Shown here piece after piece: positions 20,131-29,334 of a DNA stretch of 59,146 nucleotides. Source of the DNA: Gallionella sp. (GTDB taxonomy: Bacteria; Pseudomonadota; Gammaproteobacteria; Burkholderiales; Gallionellaceae); assembly GCA_025350405.1 (NCBI GenBank), contig JANXXX010000156.1, forward strand, positions 1-59,146. Direction: 5' to 3'. Below the pieces are notes generated by a model. That model was not told where the DNA came from. It ran no database searches and saw only the letters and a program-made list of their open reading frames with translations. Positions within the stretch are counted from its first letter, which is position 1. Each line of letters starts with the position of its first letter. Both the position numbers and the translations under genes were made by a program.

Positions 20131-21138
20131 TAGCAAGCAAGCGACAAACAACTTGCCTTGCAACCAGGCCTTTGCCCCCTCGGCATCTTTCTTTTTCAAG
20201 TGCCCAAACCCTAAAAGCGATTTCATTCATTTGAATGCCAATTCAACCTTCCAGCGATACCGATACAATGCCAAGACCCCTTGCGCATCCAGCCTATCCA
20301 GAGTCGTCACCACGACCACGTAGCCAGATGGCTTCAGTATGTCCGTGTTAAATTCCTGCTGTTTTTGTAATGTATAGCCAGTACTTGCGCTCACACTCGC
20401 TGCGGTGCCTGTCGTTCCTTGCAGCGTGAAGTGCCACTCTCTCGTTTGCCCTGCTTGCAAGGTGCGTAAACGGTAATTGATCAAAAGGAGCGACGTGCTC
20501 ATCTTGTAACGGCAGGCCGCACAAATTCATGCGCACCAATACGTCGCCACCATAGTCTAGGATATGATTGACTCAGCGTCTGTTGGCAAAGCAACGATCA
20601 GATATGATCACGTCGCTTTGCTACACAGCAAACAAGGTCAGCAATTCACCGGCAAGCAATGAGGAGATTTGCATTTCCTGGCAACTCAACGTGTCAATAT
20701 CCATTGTGTAAGGCAACAGCTAAACAGCAGTGACTGCTCCGGGTTCGCGTAACACGCTGCCATCGACAGCAAGCGGTCGCCGCCCTTCCAGCGCAGAACA
20801 CTTGATCACCGACACCTGCGTATCTTGAATCAGGCGCACACACTTCCAGCGTAGCCATTCTCCAGATTTATTGATGCGCTTGAGAAATCCAACGTCCGGT
20901 AGCTGCGCCACATTCTCGGCACGTGTGCGCGCCAATGTTTCCCGCATAGAACAGCCGTCGCTGAAATACATCAGCAATATGCTCATTAAATTATCTGTCC
21001 CGTCAAATTGACGGCCAAACTTCAAGGCGCACAATGCCTTGGCCGCCCCTTCCAGCACGCAGGTAACCGCTTGGTAAGCTTTAACCAATCTTCGATTAGC
21101 TTTTTATACTCTTCCGCAGGTATCGATCTTTGTTCCAT
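20130..21138 (-). pseudogene. Decayed IS4-like transposase
   Basis: Reading leftward from an ATG at 21138, the protein starts MEQRSIPAEEYKKLIEDWLK. It then shifts frame to continue as VLEGAAKALCALKFGRQFDGTD and SMRETLARTRAENVAQLPDV. The middle (about 20503-20719) is degenerate. The C-terminal part resumes at 20502 with the RYRWKVELAF motif typical of IS4-type DDE transposases. A TGA then replaces what should be an arginine codon, after which the frame continues as MKSLLGFGHLKKKDAEGAKAWL to about 20130. At least two frame changes and one nonsense codon make it non-functional. I could not define its terminal inverted repeats. Confidence 0.8.
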
Positions 21139-21434
21139 TGTTATATCGGCCTGCATTATCGACGGGGAATGCTATTTTGGTTAGCGTCCCCCGAGCAGCT
21201 TGGAAGATGAGGGAAATACCCAAGATGTTGGTTACTCCTCATTGCTCGACGAGGTCACTGCAGCTGCCGTTGTTGAGCTAGCAATTGTCTGGTACCAGCG
21301 AAAACGGAGTTTTCTCCCTGCCAAAATCCCTCAATCCATCTTTAGCTGCAAAATTATTACTGCTTCTTCAAATATGAAGAAGCAGTGAGGTTCATTGGAG
21401 TCAGTCATAGCAATTTACTGCTTTGCTTTTGCGC
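21139..21434. other. Gene-free stretch between IS remnant and pilus operon terminator
   Basis: I see no supported gene here. An open frame of about 60 codons from 21200 lacks an ATG start and family resemblance. The stretch probably includes the outer end of the IS4-like element and contains the perfect hairpin at 21359-21386. Confidence 0.5.
21359..21386. other. Perfect 12-bp hairpin
   Basis: Twelve bases (21359-21370) pair exactly with 21375-21386 around a 4-base AATA loop. No T-tract follows on either strand, so it is not a standard intrinsic terminator. It may be a remnant of a mobile element end or a secondary stop for the pilus transcript. Confidence 0.5.
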
Positions 21435-21460
21435 AAAAAAAAGCCCGCCTTGCGGCGGGC
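21435..21460 (-). terminator. Rho-independent terminator of the pilus operon
   Basis: Read on the minus strand, a 7-bp GC stem (GCCCGCC paired with GGCGGGC) with a 4-base loop is followed by eight T residues. It lies 20 bp after the pilY1 stop codon and closes the pilin-fimT-pilV-pilW-pilX-pilY1 transcript. Confidence 0.9.
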
Positions 21461-21479
21461 TGAGCATCATCGGCAAACG

Positions 21480-24400
21480 TTATTGAGATAACAGTTGACG
21501 CCAGGAAACCCGGCGGGCACCACCTGTAGGAGGCGGTGCATTGACAAGACGGCAGATCAGGACGCCGGTCGAGTCATTGGTGCACAGTGCCTTGCTGCCG
21601 TTTGGCAGGCTGATAAATATAGGGGCGGTTGATAGCGCGCCTGTATGTTGGCCTGCAACGATGCCCATGGTGTAAGTCCCATTCGCATTCTGGTGGACCA
21701 TGCTGGGAGGGAGTGTGGCAGCCAGAGCAGCGGTAATCGTGGTGACCGCATTCGTGGGGAATGATCCCGTGGTGTAATCAAGGACGTAGTTGTAACTGTA
21801 TCCGCCTACCGAACATGAGCTTGCGCTGGGTACGTTAGTGTTGAACGCCAACATGCCGAGTTCGAGCATAGGGTCCGTGTTGAGGCGTTCCCCGCTATCC
21901 GGAAGGTCAACATACCAGCCGCTGTTGCCAGAGGGGATACTCACCGGGTAGCTGGTGCTGGTTCGAATGATTTGGCCGAAGGCGCAGAGAGTGGTTGGAG
22001 CGCCTAGAGGGCAAGTCGTGGTGAGCTCAGTCTGCTGCACAAAGGGGTTGGTCACAACGGTGCGCGGGTTGGCGTAAATCGCCACACTTGGAGTCGTGGT
22101 GGTCAACAGCGGATCCCAGATGCCATACATGGTTTGCAGGTTAGGTGATGCCTGGGTCGTGTCGGTCAAATCGGTGACTCCCAGATAGCGGCCTGTGCCC
22201 ACGAAAACGACCGTTGCACCGTTGATGAGGCCAACTTCAGGTTTGCTGGTGATGGGTTGTGGCAGGCTGTTAGGTGCCGGTCCTCTGAGTGTCGCCAGCA
22301 ATTGCGCATCATTACCTGCAGCGCCTACGTTGCCGTTGACATCAAAACGCCACAGGTTGCCGAATAGGTCACCGCCATAGACCTGCAGGAGGGTCGCATC
22401 GAGTGAGGGGTTAACCACTTGCGCGATGATTTTCGACAAGCCGCTCGGGGTGGCCGGACTGCCCACCCCGGTGTTGATGTCCATGAGCAGTGCACCGGTG
22501 TATGCGTTAAGCACAAACAGATGCCCCAAGCCGTCGGCGTTGTTGTAACCGGAGGTCAGCAACACTACCCACGTACCTGCGGCCAGGGCACCGGTGCCGG
22601 TGCCGCCCAGCTTCACGACCTGCGGGTTACCATAACTGTATCCCAGGTTGACGTTGGTAAATTCCCACAATGCCTTGGGCGCGGCCGGGTTGGTGATATC
22701 CAGCGCAAAGTAGCTTTTCCCACCGCCATTTAATCCGCTAACAAGAATGGTTTTCCATGTCGTGCCACTGCATTGCACTGCAGGCGTGGTCGGGCAGATA
22801 TCTGTAGAAAATGGGCTACCGTCCACAAAGTATTGGTGGTTAGTCGAGTAATTGATGTCGGCCAGCTTATACAGGTTGGGCATGACTGCAGTGGGTACGT
22901 AGGCCCACGCTTCCGCGCCGCCAGTCACGTTGACACCAGCGGACGTAACGACGTCGCCAGTCGAGCTATTCATCATGTCGCTGGTAGCATAGAAGGCATG
23001 CAGCATGCCGTCGTTGGCTCCAACGTAGATCATGCTTTGGCGATTGGCTTTGGCCGTTGCGAAGGCGCTGTAGCCAGCGTCCGTATAGAGCAGCATCGGA
23101 GTCTTCACATAGATGGCTTGGGAATCCACGATGTCTCCCAGAAGATGTGCGCGCTGACGGTAATACTTGGCCGGGTTGGCAGGATAGCCTTCGTTGGTGC
23201 GGTCACCGGCCAGATAAGCCACTAAATTCGCGCCGGCGGCAGCCGTTTGTTGTGGGGCAGTCAGGCAGTTTACGCCTATGGTGCAAAATTGCGAAAGAGT
23301 GCCGATATTGGGCGTGTTGAAATTGGCGTTGCTGCCAAAGTTGGTTGCATTGAACGCCTGCAAGCCATTGGTTGCAATAGCACTGAAGGCGTAGATAGTG
23401 CGCGCAGTGTTGGTATCCAGCAGGGCTCCTGCCTCCCAGTCTATAACATTCGACAACGCGCCCGTAGTCAGATCCAGCTGTTGCCGGATCAGATGACCAT
23501 ACCAGTCTATAGAAACGAAGTCGGAGCTGAAAATAAAATTGTCGCCCGTCGAGATGTTCGGGTTGCTGATCGAGGCTGATGCAGACGACCCGGTGCGTGC
23601 CGAGACGCCCGACAATGCGGTGGATAATCCGGTTGACAGCGCGGCCGGGTTGTCGGCGCTGTAATAAGTGCCGCGCCCGTTCACGGCGGTATGCCAGAGG
23701 TCATCTATCGTCGTCGGCATATTGCTGACAGGGATGGGCCAGTTACATACCGTGCCGTTGGCCTGCCACGAGCAGGTGCCACTCGTTGAATCAGCTAGGC
23801 TACCATTTTTTACAGCAATGAAGTCCCCGGTGCTGTCGGTCTGGTAGGTTGGCGAAAACACCATGCTCCCGCGGGCACCGAGTCCCAGCGTGAAAGTGGT
23901 CATATGTTGCCAGGAAGCTGCGTCCAAGCCGCTGGTGGGCACGTTATTCGGGGTGACGTCGGTCCCCAGTGCGCCCGTGGTGTTGGCAAGCAACGCGTCA
24001 CGAATATCGGTGACGTAATAATATTCCGCAACGTCGGCCAGCGTATTGTAAGTCCCCCCCGATGAGGTGGTGGTTGTGGTCGTGGCGCCGACAGTCGATG
24101 TCGTGGACAGGGTGGTCGTGGTAATGGTGCCATTCGTCGTCGAGCTGGTTCCAGCGACAGGCGTACTTGTTCCGGCAGCAGGGGCGGGGGACATGCACGT
24201 GGTGGTTGGCGCGCCCGTGTTGGCGTATGCACTGGTGGTGTTGCTGTTGATAGTGGTACTGCTACTTACGTTAGCGCTGGTCGGGCCGACGGTGCTGAGT
24301 ACCGGTGCTCCGGATAAGCCGTTGGTGGTGGTGATCGAGCTGGTGACCGTGGTCGTGGCATTGTCTACCGACGTGGTGGTGCTGTTGACTGTTTGGGTGG

Positions 24401-26321
24401 CGGTCTGCTGTTGCTGGGTCACCATAAAGCCGCTAACGGAAGCGCTGCTTGGGCAGGTACCCATGGTAGAGCTGTAAGCATTGCCAAATGCAGTTTGATC
24501 GGTAACGCAACTTGCGGCATTCGAGTTGCCGGTCATGCTATTCACCAGATACCACGTCACACCGGCCGCATCGGTTGCCGTTGAGTTTGAAATTGCCGGG
24601 TTGCTGCCGGATGTCCCCCGGCAGAACCATAGATGGATGGTACTGCTGGATGTGCCGATAGCAGTGCAACGGTTATTGTTGCCGGGAGTGCCACTATCAG
24701 GATTGTTGGCGGAGTTTCCCGTATCCCCCACGGCTATATTGCGGTTGTTATCAACCATGTAAGCTGTGGTGATGTTAGGGGGGACGCCTGTCACTGTGCA
24801 CGATGCACCGATGGTCGACACAGTCCGTGTCCATGGCGTGGTGGTGGTGACGGGTATCACGCTCTGTGTTTGAACCACCGTCGTGGTCGGGGTGGTAGCC
24901 ACGGTGGAGGTGGTGGCGCCGTCAAACATGGGCCTGACTTCCGTTCCATCGCAGTTGCCTACTGCTGTGGTCGAGGGGCCGGTCGTGGCGCTGCAGGTAC
25001 TGCCCGTTTGGGCTCTCAAGGTCGTGTTGGTGGCATTGTTCCAGTAGCCGTCAGTGGTAAGAATAGTGAAATTCTGCTGGCAGGAATATTCGATCGGATC
25101 ATTTGCTGCGACGGTATTCAGTGTATTGGCGGGCAATTTATGCGCATACAATAGGCCCGCACTCGACAGCGCCGCAAGCAGTGGCGTGGAGCTGCCAGGG
25201 CTGGTGCCGTAAAGCTTGGCGTAAAAATCGGTACGCTGGGTACTGAGCGGAGTCGTGGTGTCAACAAAAGGGGCAAGGTTCAGGAAATCGGTGCCGCCAT
25301 TGTTGTTCATGGTGCCGAAACCCACCCGGTAATTGCCGCCTATGCTATTGAATGCGAGCCCCGTCGAAGTTTTCATCATGTTGATGCGGATTCTGTAATA
25401 GCTATACCAGTTGGCGAAATTGGTTAATTTTGTGGCCGTGGTGTCCGGGAACACGTCGGGGACCAGCGTCATGGATCCGCTCTGGGTGATGACCGGCGTG
25501 AAATTGGCGGCACTAGTCGGGCCGGTGATCGTGACGACGCTGCCTGCTGCTGTGGCGCTATAACCAGCCACCGTACAGCTTCCGCTGATGGCAGCGGTGC
25601 AAAGATTGATTTGGCTCGCGATATTGCTGGCCAAGGTGCTGCTGCTGGTCGTGGCGGCGCCGGATGCAGCGGCCATGATTTGCAGGCCGTTCACCGTGAT
25701 ACCGCTCACCGATGTGCTAGTGGTTCCGCTGATGGTGATGGTGGTGGTTTCGGTGGTGGCCAACCGGTATTTCTTGAACACGGCATTGCCGGGCGCAGAA
25801 CCAATAAAGCTGTTGCACTCTTGGTAGAAGGTGCTGGCCGTGTTGGCGTAATTTTTTTGCGCATTCGTGGTTTGTGTGCCGGTATAAGCATAGTAGAAAG
25901 CGGATACGGGTCCAAAGCCACCAGAACTGAAACTGGTGTTCAGGTTGGTTGTGCCTAGGGTGGTGTTGTAGCCGTTGGTCCAAGCGGCAGTAAAAGTGGC
26001 ATCTGGGTAGCTGGTGCCATTGGCTCTCACCGGTGCGATATGAGTGATGGCAGGGTTGTAGTACATGCCGTTGCACTGGCTGCTGACGAAGCCATAGTTA
26101 CCTGAGAAATTATTGGCTTCATCAGGCATGTAGTCCCATCCCATACTGCCTGAGTCGTCCATCATCAGGAATACGTTGGGTTTCACCAGCTGGGTCGATG
26201 AAGAAGACGTGACCAGTGGGGCCTGGGCGATATCCGTGATTGCGCCATGCGCATTCGCCATAACGGCGGCAAGAATGATAACCTTTGCTGCATTCTTGAG
26301 AAATTTATGGGTGATGGTCAT
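21480..26321 (-). CDS. pilY1: PilY1-like type IV pilus tip/assembly protein
   Basis: PilY1/PilC proteins act at the tip or base of type IV pili in assembly, adhesion and surface sensing. I chose the ATG at 26321 because of an AAAGGAGT ribosome binding site; an in-frame ATG 16 codons upstream would spoil the signal peptide. The 1613-residue protein has a signal peptide (about 1-26) and a von Willebrand-like region with a MIDAS-type DDSGSM motif at 55-60. Residues about 450-760 are strongly Thr/Ser-rich with low-complexity runs. The C-terminal part (from about 1060, LLGDIVDSQAIYV) is the PilC-type beta-propeller. It is the last gene of the minor-pilin operon. The Thr-rich insert is the unusual part. 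Confidence 0.93.
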   Translation of the reverse strand: MTITHKFLKNAAKVIILAAVMANAHGAITDIAQAPLVTSSSSTQLVKPNVFLMMDDSGSMGWDYMPDEANNFSGNYGFVSSQCNGMYYNPAITHIAPVRANGTSYPDATFTAAWTNGYNTTLGTTNLNTSFSSGGFGPVSAFYYAYTGTQTTNAQKNYANTASTFYQECNSFIGSAPGNAVFKKYRLATTETTTITISGTTSTSVSGITVNGLQIMAAASGAATTSSSTLASNIASQINLCTAAISGSCTVAGYSATAAGSVVTITGPTSAANFTPVITQSGSMTLVPDVFPDTTATKLTNFANWYSYYRIRINMMKTSTGLAFNSIGGNYRVGFGTMNNNGGTDFLNLAPFVDTTTPLSTQRTDFYAKLYGTSPGSSTPLLAALSSAGLLYAHKLPANTLNTVAANDPIEYSCQQNFTILTTDGYWNNATNTTLRAQTGSTCSATTGPSTTAVGNCDGTEVRPMFDGATTSTVATTPTTTVVQTQSVIPVTTTTPWTRTVSTIGASCTVTGVPPNITTAYMVDNNRNIAVGDTGNSANNPDSGTPGNNNRCTAIGTSSSTIHLWFCRGTSGSNPAISNSTATDAAGVTWYLVNSMTGNSNAASCVTDQTAFGNAYSSTMGTCPSSASVSGFMVTQQQQTATQTVNSTTTSVDNATTTVTSSITTTNGLSGAPVLSTVGPTSANVSSSTTINSNTTSAYANTGAPTTTCMSPAPAAGTSTPVAGTSSTTNGTITTTTLSTTSTVGATTTTTTSSGGTYNTLADVAEYYYVTDIRDALLANTTGALGTDVTPNNVPTSGLDAASWQHMTTFTLGLGARGSMVFSPTYQTDSTGDFIAVKNGSLADSTSGTCSWQANGTVCNWPIPVSNMPTTIDDLWHTAVNGRGTYYSADNPAALSTGLSTALSGVSARTGSSASASISNPNISTGDNFIFSSDFVSIDWYGHLIRQQLDLTTGALSNVIDWEAGALLDTNTARTIYAFSAIATNGLQAFNATNFGSNANFNTPNIGTLSQFCTIGVNCLTAPQQTAAAGANLVAYLAGDRTNEGYPANPAKYYRQRAHLLGDIVDSQAIYVKTPMLLYTDAGYSAFATAKANRQSMIYVGANDGMLHAFYATSDMMNSSTGDVVTSAGVNVTGGAEAWAYVPTAVMPNLYKLADINYSTNHQYFVDGSPFSTDICPTTPAVQCSGTTWKTILVSGLNGGGKSYFALDITNPAAPKALWEFTNVNLGYSYGNPQVVKLGGTGTGALAAGTWVVLLTSGYNNADGLGHLFVLNAYTGALLMDINTGVGSPATPSGLSKIIAQVVNPSLDATLLQVYGGDLFGNLWRFDVNGNVGAAGNDAQLLATLRGPAPNSLPQPITSKPEVGLINGATVVFVGTGRYLGVTDLTDTTQASPNLQTMYGIWDPLLTTTTPSVAIYANPRTVVTNPFVQQTELTTTCPLGAPTTLCAFGQIIRTSTSYPVSIPSGNSGWYVDLPDSGERLNTDPMLELGMLAFNTNVPSASSCSVGGYSYNYVLDYTTGSFPTNAVTTITAALAATLPPSMVHQNANGTYTMGIVAGQHTGALSTAPIFISLPNGSKALCTNDSTGVLICRLVNAPPPTGGARRVSWRQLLSQ

Positions 26322-26343
26322 GACATACTCCTTTGCTTGGTGA

Positions 26344-26967
26344 TCATAATGCGACAACGGTTTGGGCATAGCTTACTGTGTTGCGTGGACCCGCTACGCG
26401 TATGGTGACGCGGTAATAAATCTGGTTAACTGAATTTAAAACAATCGTACCGCCGCCCTGGCTAGAATTGAGAACGAAAAAGGCTGGACTGAGGCTGCAA
26501 GAAACGACGCCGCCGGCACCCAAGCTACCGGGTGTGCCCTGTGCGCTGCACAGGCGATTGATGGTGTAGGAGACCGAGTTGCCGGCCGCATCCACGGCGC
26601 AATTGGTAGGCACACATACAAACAAACTGTTCGGGACGATAACGGTGTTCCAGTAACTGTCCCAACCACCGGGTGCGGGGTGCTGTTCGGTTGCTTTATA
26701 GCCATTGGGTGGGTTGTCGTTAAGCAGTAAATTGCCAGCTGACTCCAGCCATGCCACTGCAGCAGAAGTGCCCCGGTCGGCGGAATTGACCGTAGCTTCC
26801 TTAAACGCCAGATTGCCGGCAATCACGTTAGTGGTGTCGACTGAACGTACCAGCGCGATCGCGGCCAGCGTCATCGCCACCAATACGATCAACGTGATCA
26901 CCAATACGACGCCAGTTTGTCTGGCACGCGGTTGCATGGCGCAAGAGTGGGTGTGTTGGACTAACAT
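26344..26967 (-). CDS. pilX: PilX-like minor pilin assembly protein
   Basis: A 207-residue protein whose hydrophobic N-terminal helix (TGVVLVITLIVLVAMTLAAIALV) is followed by RSVDTTNVIAGNLAF, as in PilX. The start at 26967 was chosen because it overlaps the end of pilW and has a GGAAGG ribosome binding site; the open frame extends 61 codons further upstream inside pilW and is not expected to be translated. The C-terminal part has cysteines that could form a disulfide. With PilV, PilW and FimT it should prime pilus assembly together with PilY1. Confidence 0.88.
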   Translation of the reverse strand: MLVQHTHSCAMQPRARQTGVVLVITLIVLVAMTLAAIALVRSVDTTNVIAGNLAFKEATVNSADRGTSAAVAWLESAGNLLLNDNPPNGYKATEQHPAPGGWDSYWNTVIVPNSLFVCVPTNCAVDAAGNSVSYTINRLCSAQGTPGSLGAGGVVSCSLSPAFFVLNSSQGGGTIVLNSVNQIYYRVTIRVAGPRNTVSYAQTVVAL

Positions 26968-28205
26968 CCTGAGGTCCTTCCTAACGCGACGCTTGACGTG
27001 ATGTTCCTGATAGGGACGGTGGTCTCGAAAACTTTGTAGCGGTATTGTTGCCAACGCGGATTGGCTGTCAGGTCGATCGGGTTTGCTGAAGCCCCAGCAA
27101 GGCTGCCGGCCCAAGCGGGGTTGTTGTTGATAGCGGTGCTGCCCGCCCAAACGGGGGCGGCTGTTGTGACAGGGATTTTTTCCAGCTGGGTGTTCCTCGC
27201 GATCAGTGCGAGGCGGATGCTGAGGGTTCTGAGCCAGCCGCAGGCATCTTCAGTGACCCCGGTATTTCCCGGCGGGGTCTGGCTATAGATATCGACGACA
27301 CCGTCCATCGATCCCGTTTTCAAACTGGTGATAGTGGGTGCATGGTTGGTGATGTCTTGCCCATATTGGGCGCGCAAGCTGACGATATTGTCGGCAATCG
27401 GAACCCATATCGACGTATTGCCTGTATTGGCGGCAAGGCTGCAGTCGTTCACCATAAAGTCGCACATCGTCAGGCTGCCATTGCGCACGGCGTATGCATG
27501 GATAGTGATTACCGGACCAAGATTGAAGAGCATGCCGGGAGTGACGCTAGAGGCCGGAGTGACGCCAGGCGTCAGGGTTAACGTCGGGTTGGTGACTGCG
27601 GTCACTGTATTCAAAATGGTAATGGGCGGAGCGGGAGAAACTGTCGGGACGCATGAGCGATTTTGAGGTGTTGCGATCACATAATCGCCGGCGCTGAATG
27701 AGGGCAGGAAGGCTTGAACCGAGAAATGGGTCGCGTCTATTATTGGCACAATGATGCTATTGCCTTCAGGTAATGTTTCGCTGTTTCCATAGGCCATCAG
27801 CAAGGTGTCGGTATTCGCGTCCCCCGCAGGAACCGAGGTTGAGTTGATGGTTACCGGTGCCAGGGCTTTGAGGGTTACTCCGGTACGCAACAATACGTCG
27901 CAACCCATTAAATTCAACGTGTCAAACCCATAACCGCCCTGACGTATGTCGTCAGTCAAGCCGGAAAGCGCAATTGCTCCGATGTTCTGCGCCTCGCTGC
28001 CCCCGCTAGTGGTGCGTTTCTGTCCCTCGAAAAGGGCGAATACCTGCATGATGACGATGATGCCGAGCATGCCGATGACCATCCCGACCATGATCTCCAC
28101 CAGGCTAAAACCCGAGGTATAACGGCGCGGATCGTTTTGATACCCGTTCTGGGTACTCAAATCTCTTCCGAGGCGATGATGAGAAAACGCTTTCAATTTG
28201 GCCAC
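26961..28205 (-). CDS. pilW: PilW-like minor pilin
   Basis: A 414-residue prepilin-like protein. The type III signal is SGFSLVEIMVGMVIGMLGI, with the glycine at residue 32 before the hydrophobic helix, so the leader is long. The start is taken as GTG at 28205, directly after the pilV stop codon. The globular part includes GLTDDIRQGGYGF, a segment typical of PilW. Overlaps with pilV and pilX point to tight translational coupling. It should be processed by a prepilin peptidase encoded elsewhere. Confidence 0.88.
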   Translation of the reverse strand: MAKLKAFSHHRLGRDLSTQNGYQNDPRRYTSGFSLVEIMVGMVIGMLGIIVIMQVFALFEGQKRTTSGGSEAQNIGAIALSGLTDDIRQGGYGFDTLNLMGCDVLLRTGVTLKALAPVTINSTSVPAGDANTDTLLMAYGNSETLPEGNSIIVPIIDATHFSVQAFLPSFSAGDYVIATPQNRSCVPTVSPAPPITILNTVTAVTNPTLTLTPGVTPASSVTPGMLFNLGPVITIHAYAVRNGSLTMCDFMVNDCSLAANTGNTSIWVPIADNIVSLRAQYGQDITNHAPTITSLKTGSMDGVVDIYSQTPPGNTGVTEDACGWLRTLSIRLALIARNTQLEKIPVTTAAPVWAGSTAINNNPAWAGSLAGASANPIDLTANPRWQQYRYKVFETTVPIRNITSSVALGRTSGC

Positions 28206-28670
28206 CTATATGAGTTCAGCGACGACGATGTGCTTATGGGTTATTCGAGGAGTACGTGCCAGTTCGTCCGGCGAACTCCAGTATATGGTGATGGTGGCTT
28301 GACTGCTGGGCGTGGCCGTCGTTGTATTGGTGGTGAATGCCACGGAGGGTTGATTTGCCGCTACTCCAGAAACGCCGGGCAGGGATGCATTCACGCTATT
28401 GAGCCAATTCGCGTACTGGGTACCGGACGGGCTGCTGAAGTTGCTCTGCAGCGTGGCTGGCGTGCGGTCGCTCGCCCACATTTGGCCGACCAACTGATCG
28501 GCCAGCATGCTGGCGTCAGAGCGATATTTTGCATCACCGGCCATTTTTGTGGAGGCTGCCTGCAAACCGACTATGGCAAGAATGCCGATGGAGAAGAGCA
28601 GAATGGAAATGAGGCCTTCCAGCAGCATAGAGCCGGTTTGTTTGTTCGGTTGTGATCGATGCATTTTCAT
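28206..28670 (-). CDS. pilV: PilV-like minor pilin
   Basis: A 154-residue prepilin. The cleavage region is QTGSMLLEGLISILLFSIGI, with glycine before a hydrophobic helix containing the conserved glutamate. I chose the ATG at 28670 because AAGGA lies about seven bases upstream; an in-frame ATG at 28691 lies inside fimT. The sequence after the helix (LQAASTKMAGDAKYRSDASMLADQLVGQMW) is typical of PilV. It sits between fimT and pilW in the operon. Confidence 0.87.
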   Translation of the reverse strand: MKMHRSQPNKQTGSMLLEGLISILLFSIGILAIVGLQAASTKMAGDAKYRSDASMLADQLVGQMWASDRTPATLQSNFSSPSGTQYANWLNSVNASLPGVSGVAANQPSVAFTTNTTTATPSSQATITIYWSSPDELARTPRITHKHIVVAELI

Positions 28671-28671
28671 A

Positions 28672-29334
28672 TCAGCATCCTTGCGGATCATAATTGGTTA
28701 GGGCGGGGTTGCTGGACCATAACGGGTTGCAAGAGCGTATCAGCCCGCCAGATGATATGACTATGCGCAGACAACGCATCGGACCCGCCGGCTGGCAGGC
28801 TCCCCCAACAGTAGGGTTGGTGATGTCTATCCAGACGTTATTGCCCGTTGTCACGGATGCGGCGCTTACTCGTCCCGTGCCATTGAATGTTATCGAGCCA
28901 TTGTAAACAGGCGTCGTCGCAGCCACACCAGCGGACGTCACCTCTTGGGAGGCTACGACCGTATTGACAGATCCCTCTCGAACCTGGCGCTGTTGAATAA
29001 TGCGCGGTGCAGTTGTATCGCTGGTGGGTATGTGGCACAGGCTCGATGGATTGTCGAGGCTGACTACCCAGTTGCTGCTTGCCGTGGTCAGAACGCAACT
29101 GCTGTCCATGGTGCTGGTAAGCTGGAAACGAACCAGGGTGTTGCGGCGCACCGCTTCGGCTCGCGCTAACTCAAGCCCATTCTGGATGGCTTCGGTAGCC
29201 GTACGAATTTGCGTATTCTGAACCCAACTCTTGAAGCTGGGTAAACCCATGATGAGTATTATGCCCACGATGGTTACTCCGATCAGGAGCTCGATCAGGG
29301 TGACACCCGTTGTGCTGTATCTGGAACTTAACAT
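28672..29334 (-). CDS. fimT: FimT/GspH-type pseudopilin
   Basis: A 220-residue prepilin-like protein with signal TTGVTLIELLIGVTIVGIILI followed by GLPSFKSWVQNTQIRTATEAIQNGLELARAEAVRRN, which is characteristic of FimT/GspH. The start at 29334 overlaps the stop codon of the preceding pilin gene and has a GGTGGGG site upstream; an ATG nine codons earlier lies within that gene. FimT proteins are minor pilins, and some bind DNA during natural transformation (family knowledge). The N-terminal glutamate of the helix is conserved. Confidence 0.87.
   Translation of the reverse strand: MLSSRYSTTGVTLIELLIGVTIVGIILIMGLPSFKSWVQNTQIRTATEAIQNGLELARAEAVRRNTLVRFQLTSTMDSSCVLTTASSNWVVSLDNPSSLCHIPTSDTTAPRIIQQRQVREGSVNTVVASQEVTSAGVAATTPVYNGSITFNGTGRVSAASVTTGNNVWIDITNPTVGGACQPAGPMRCLRIVISSGGLIRSCNPLWSSNPALTNYDPQGC

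Noticed and set aside
21200-21388. Possible 62-residue protein between the IS4-like remnant and the pilus terminator
   Set aside because: It has no ATG start or ribosome binding site and runs through a perfect hairpin; no family resemblance.
24067-24477. Val-rich open frame of 136 codons on the plus strand
   Set aside because: It is the antisense reading of the Thr-rich region of pilY1 and reflects its biased codons.
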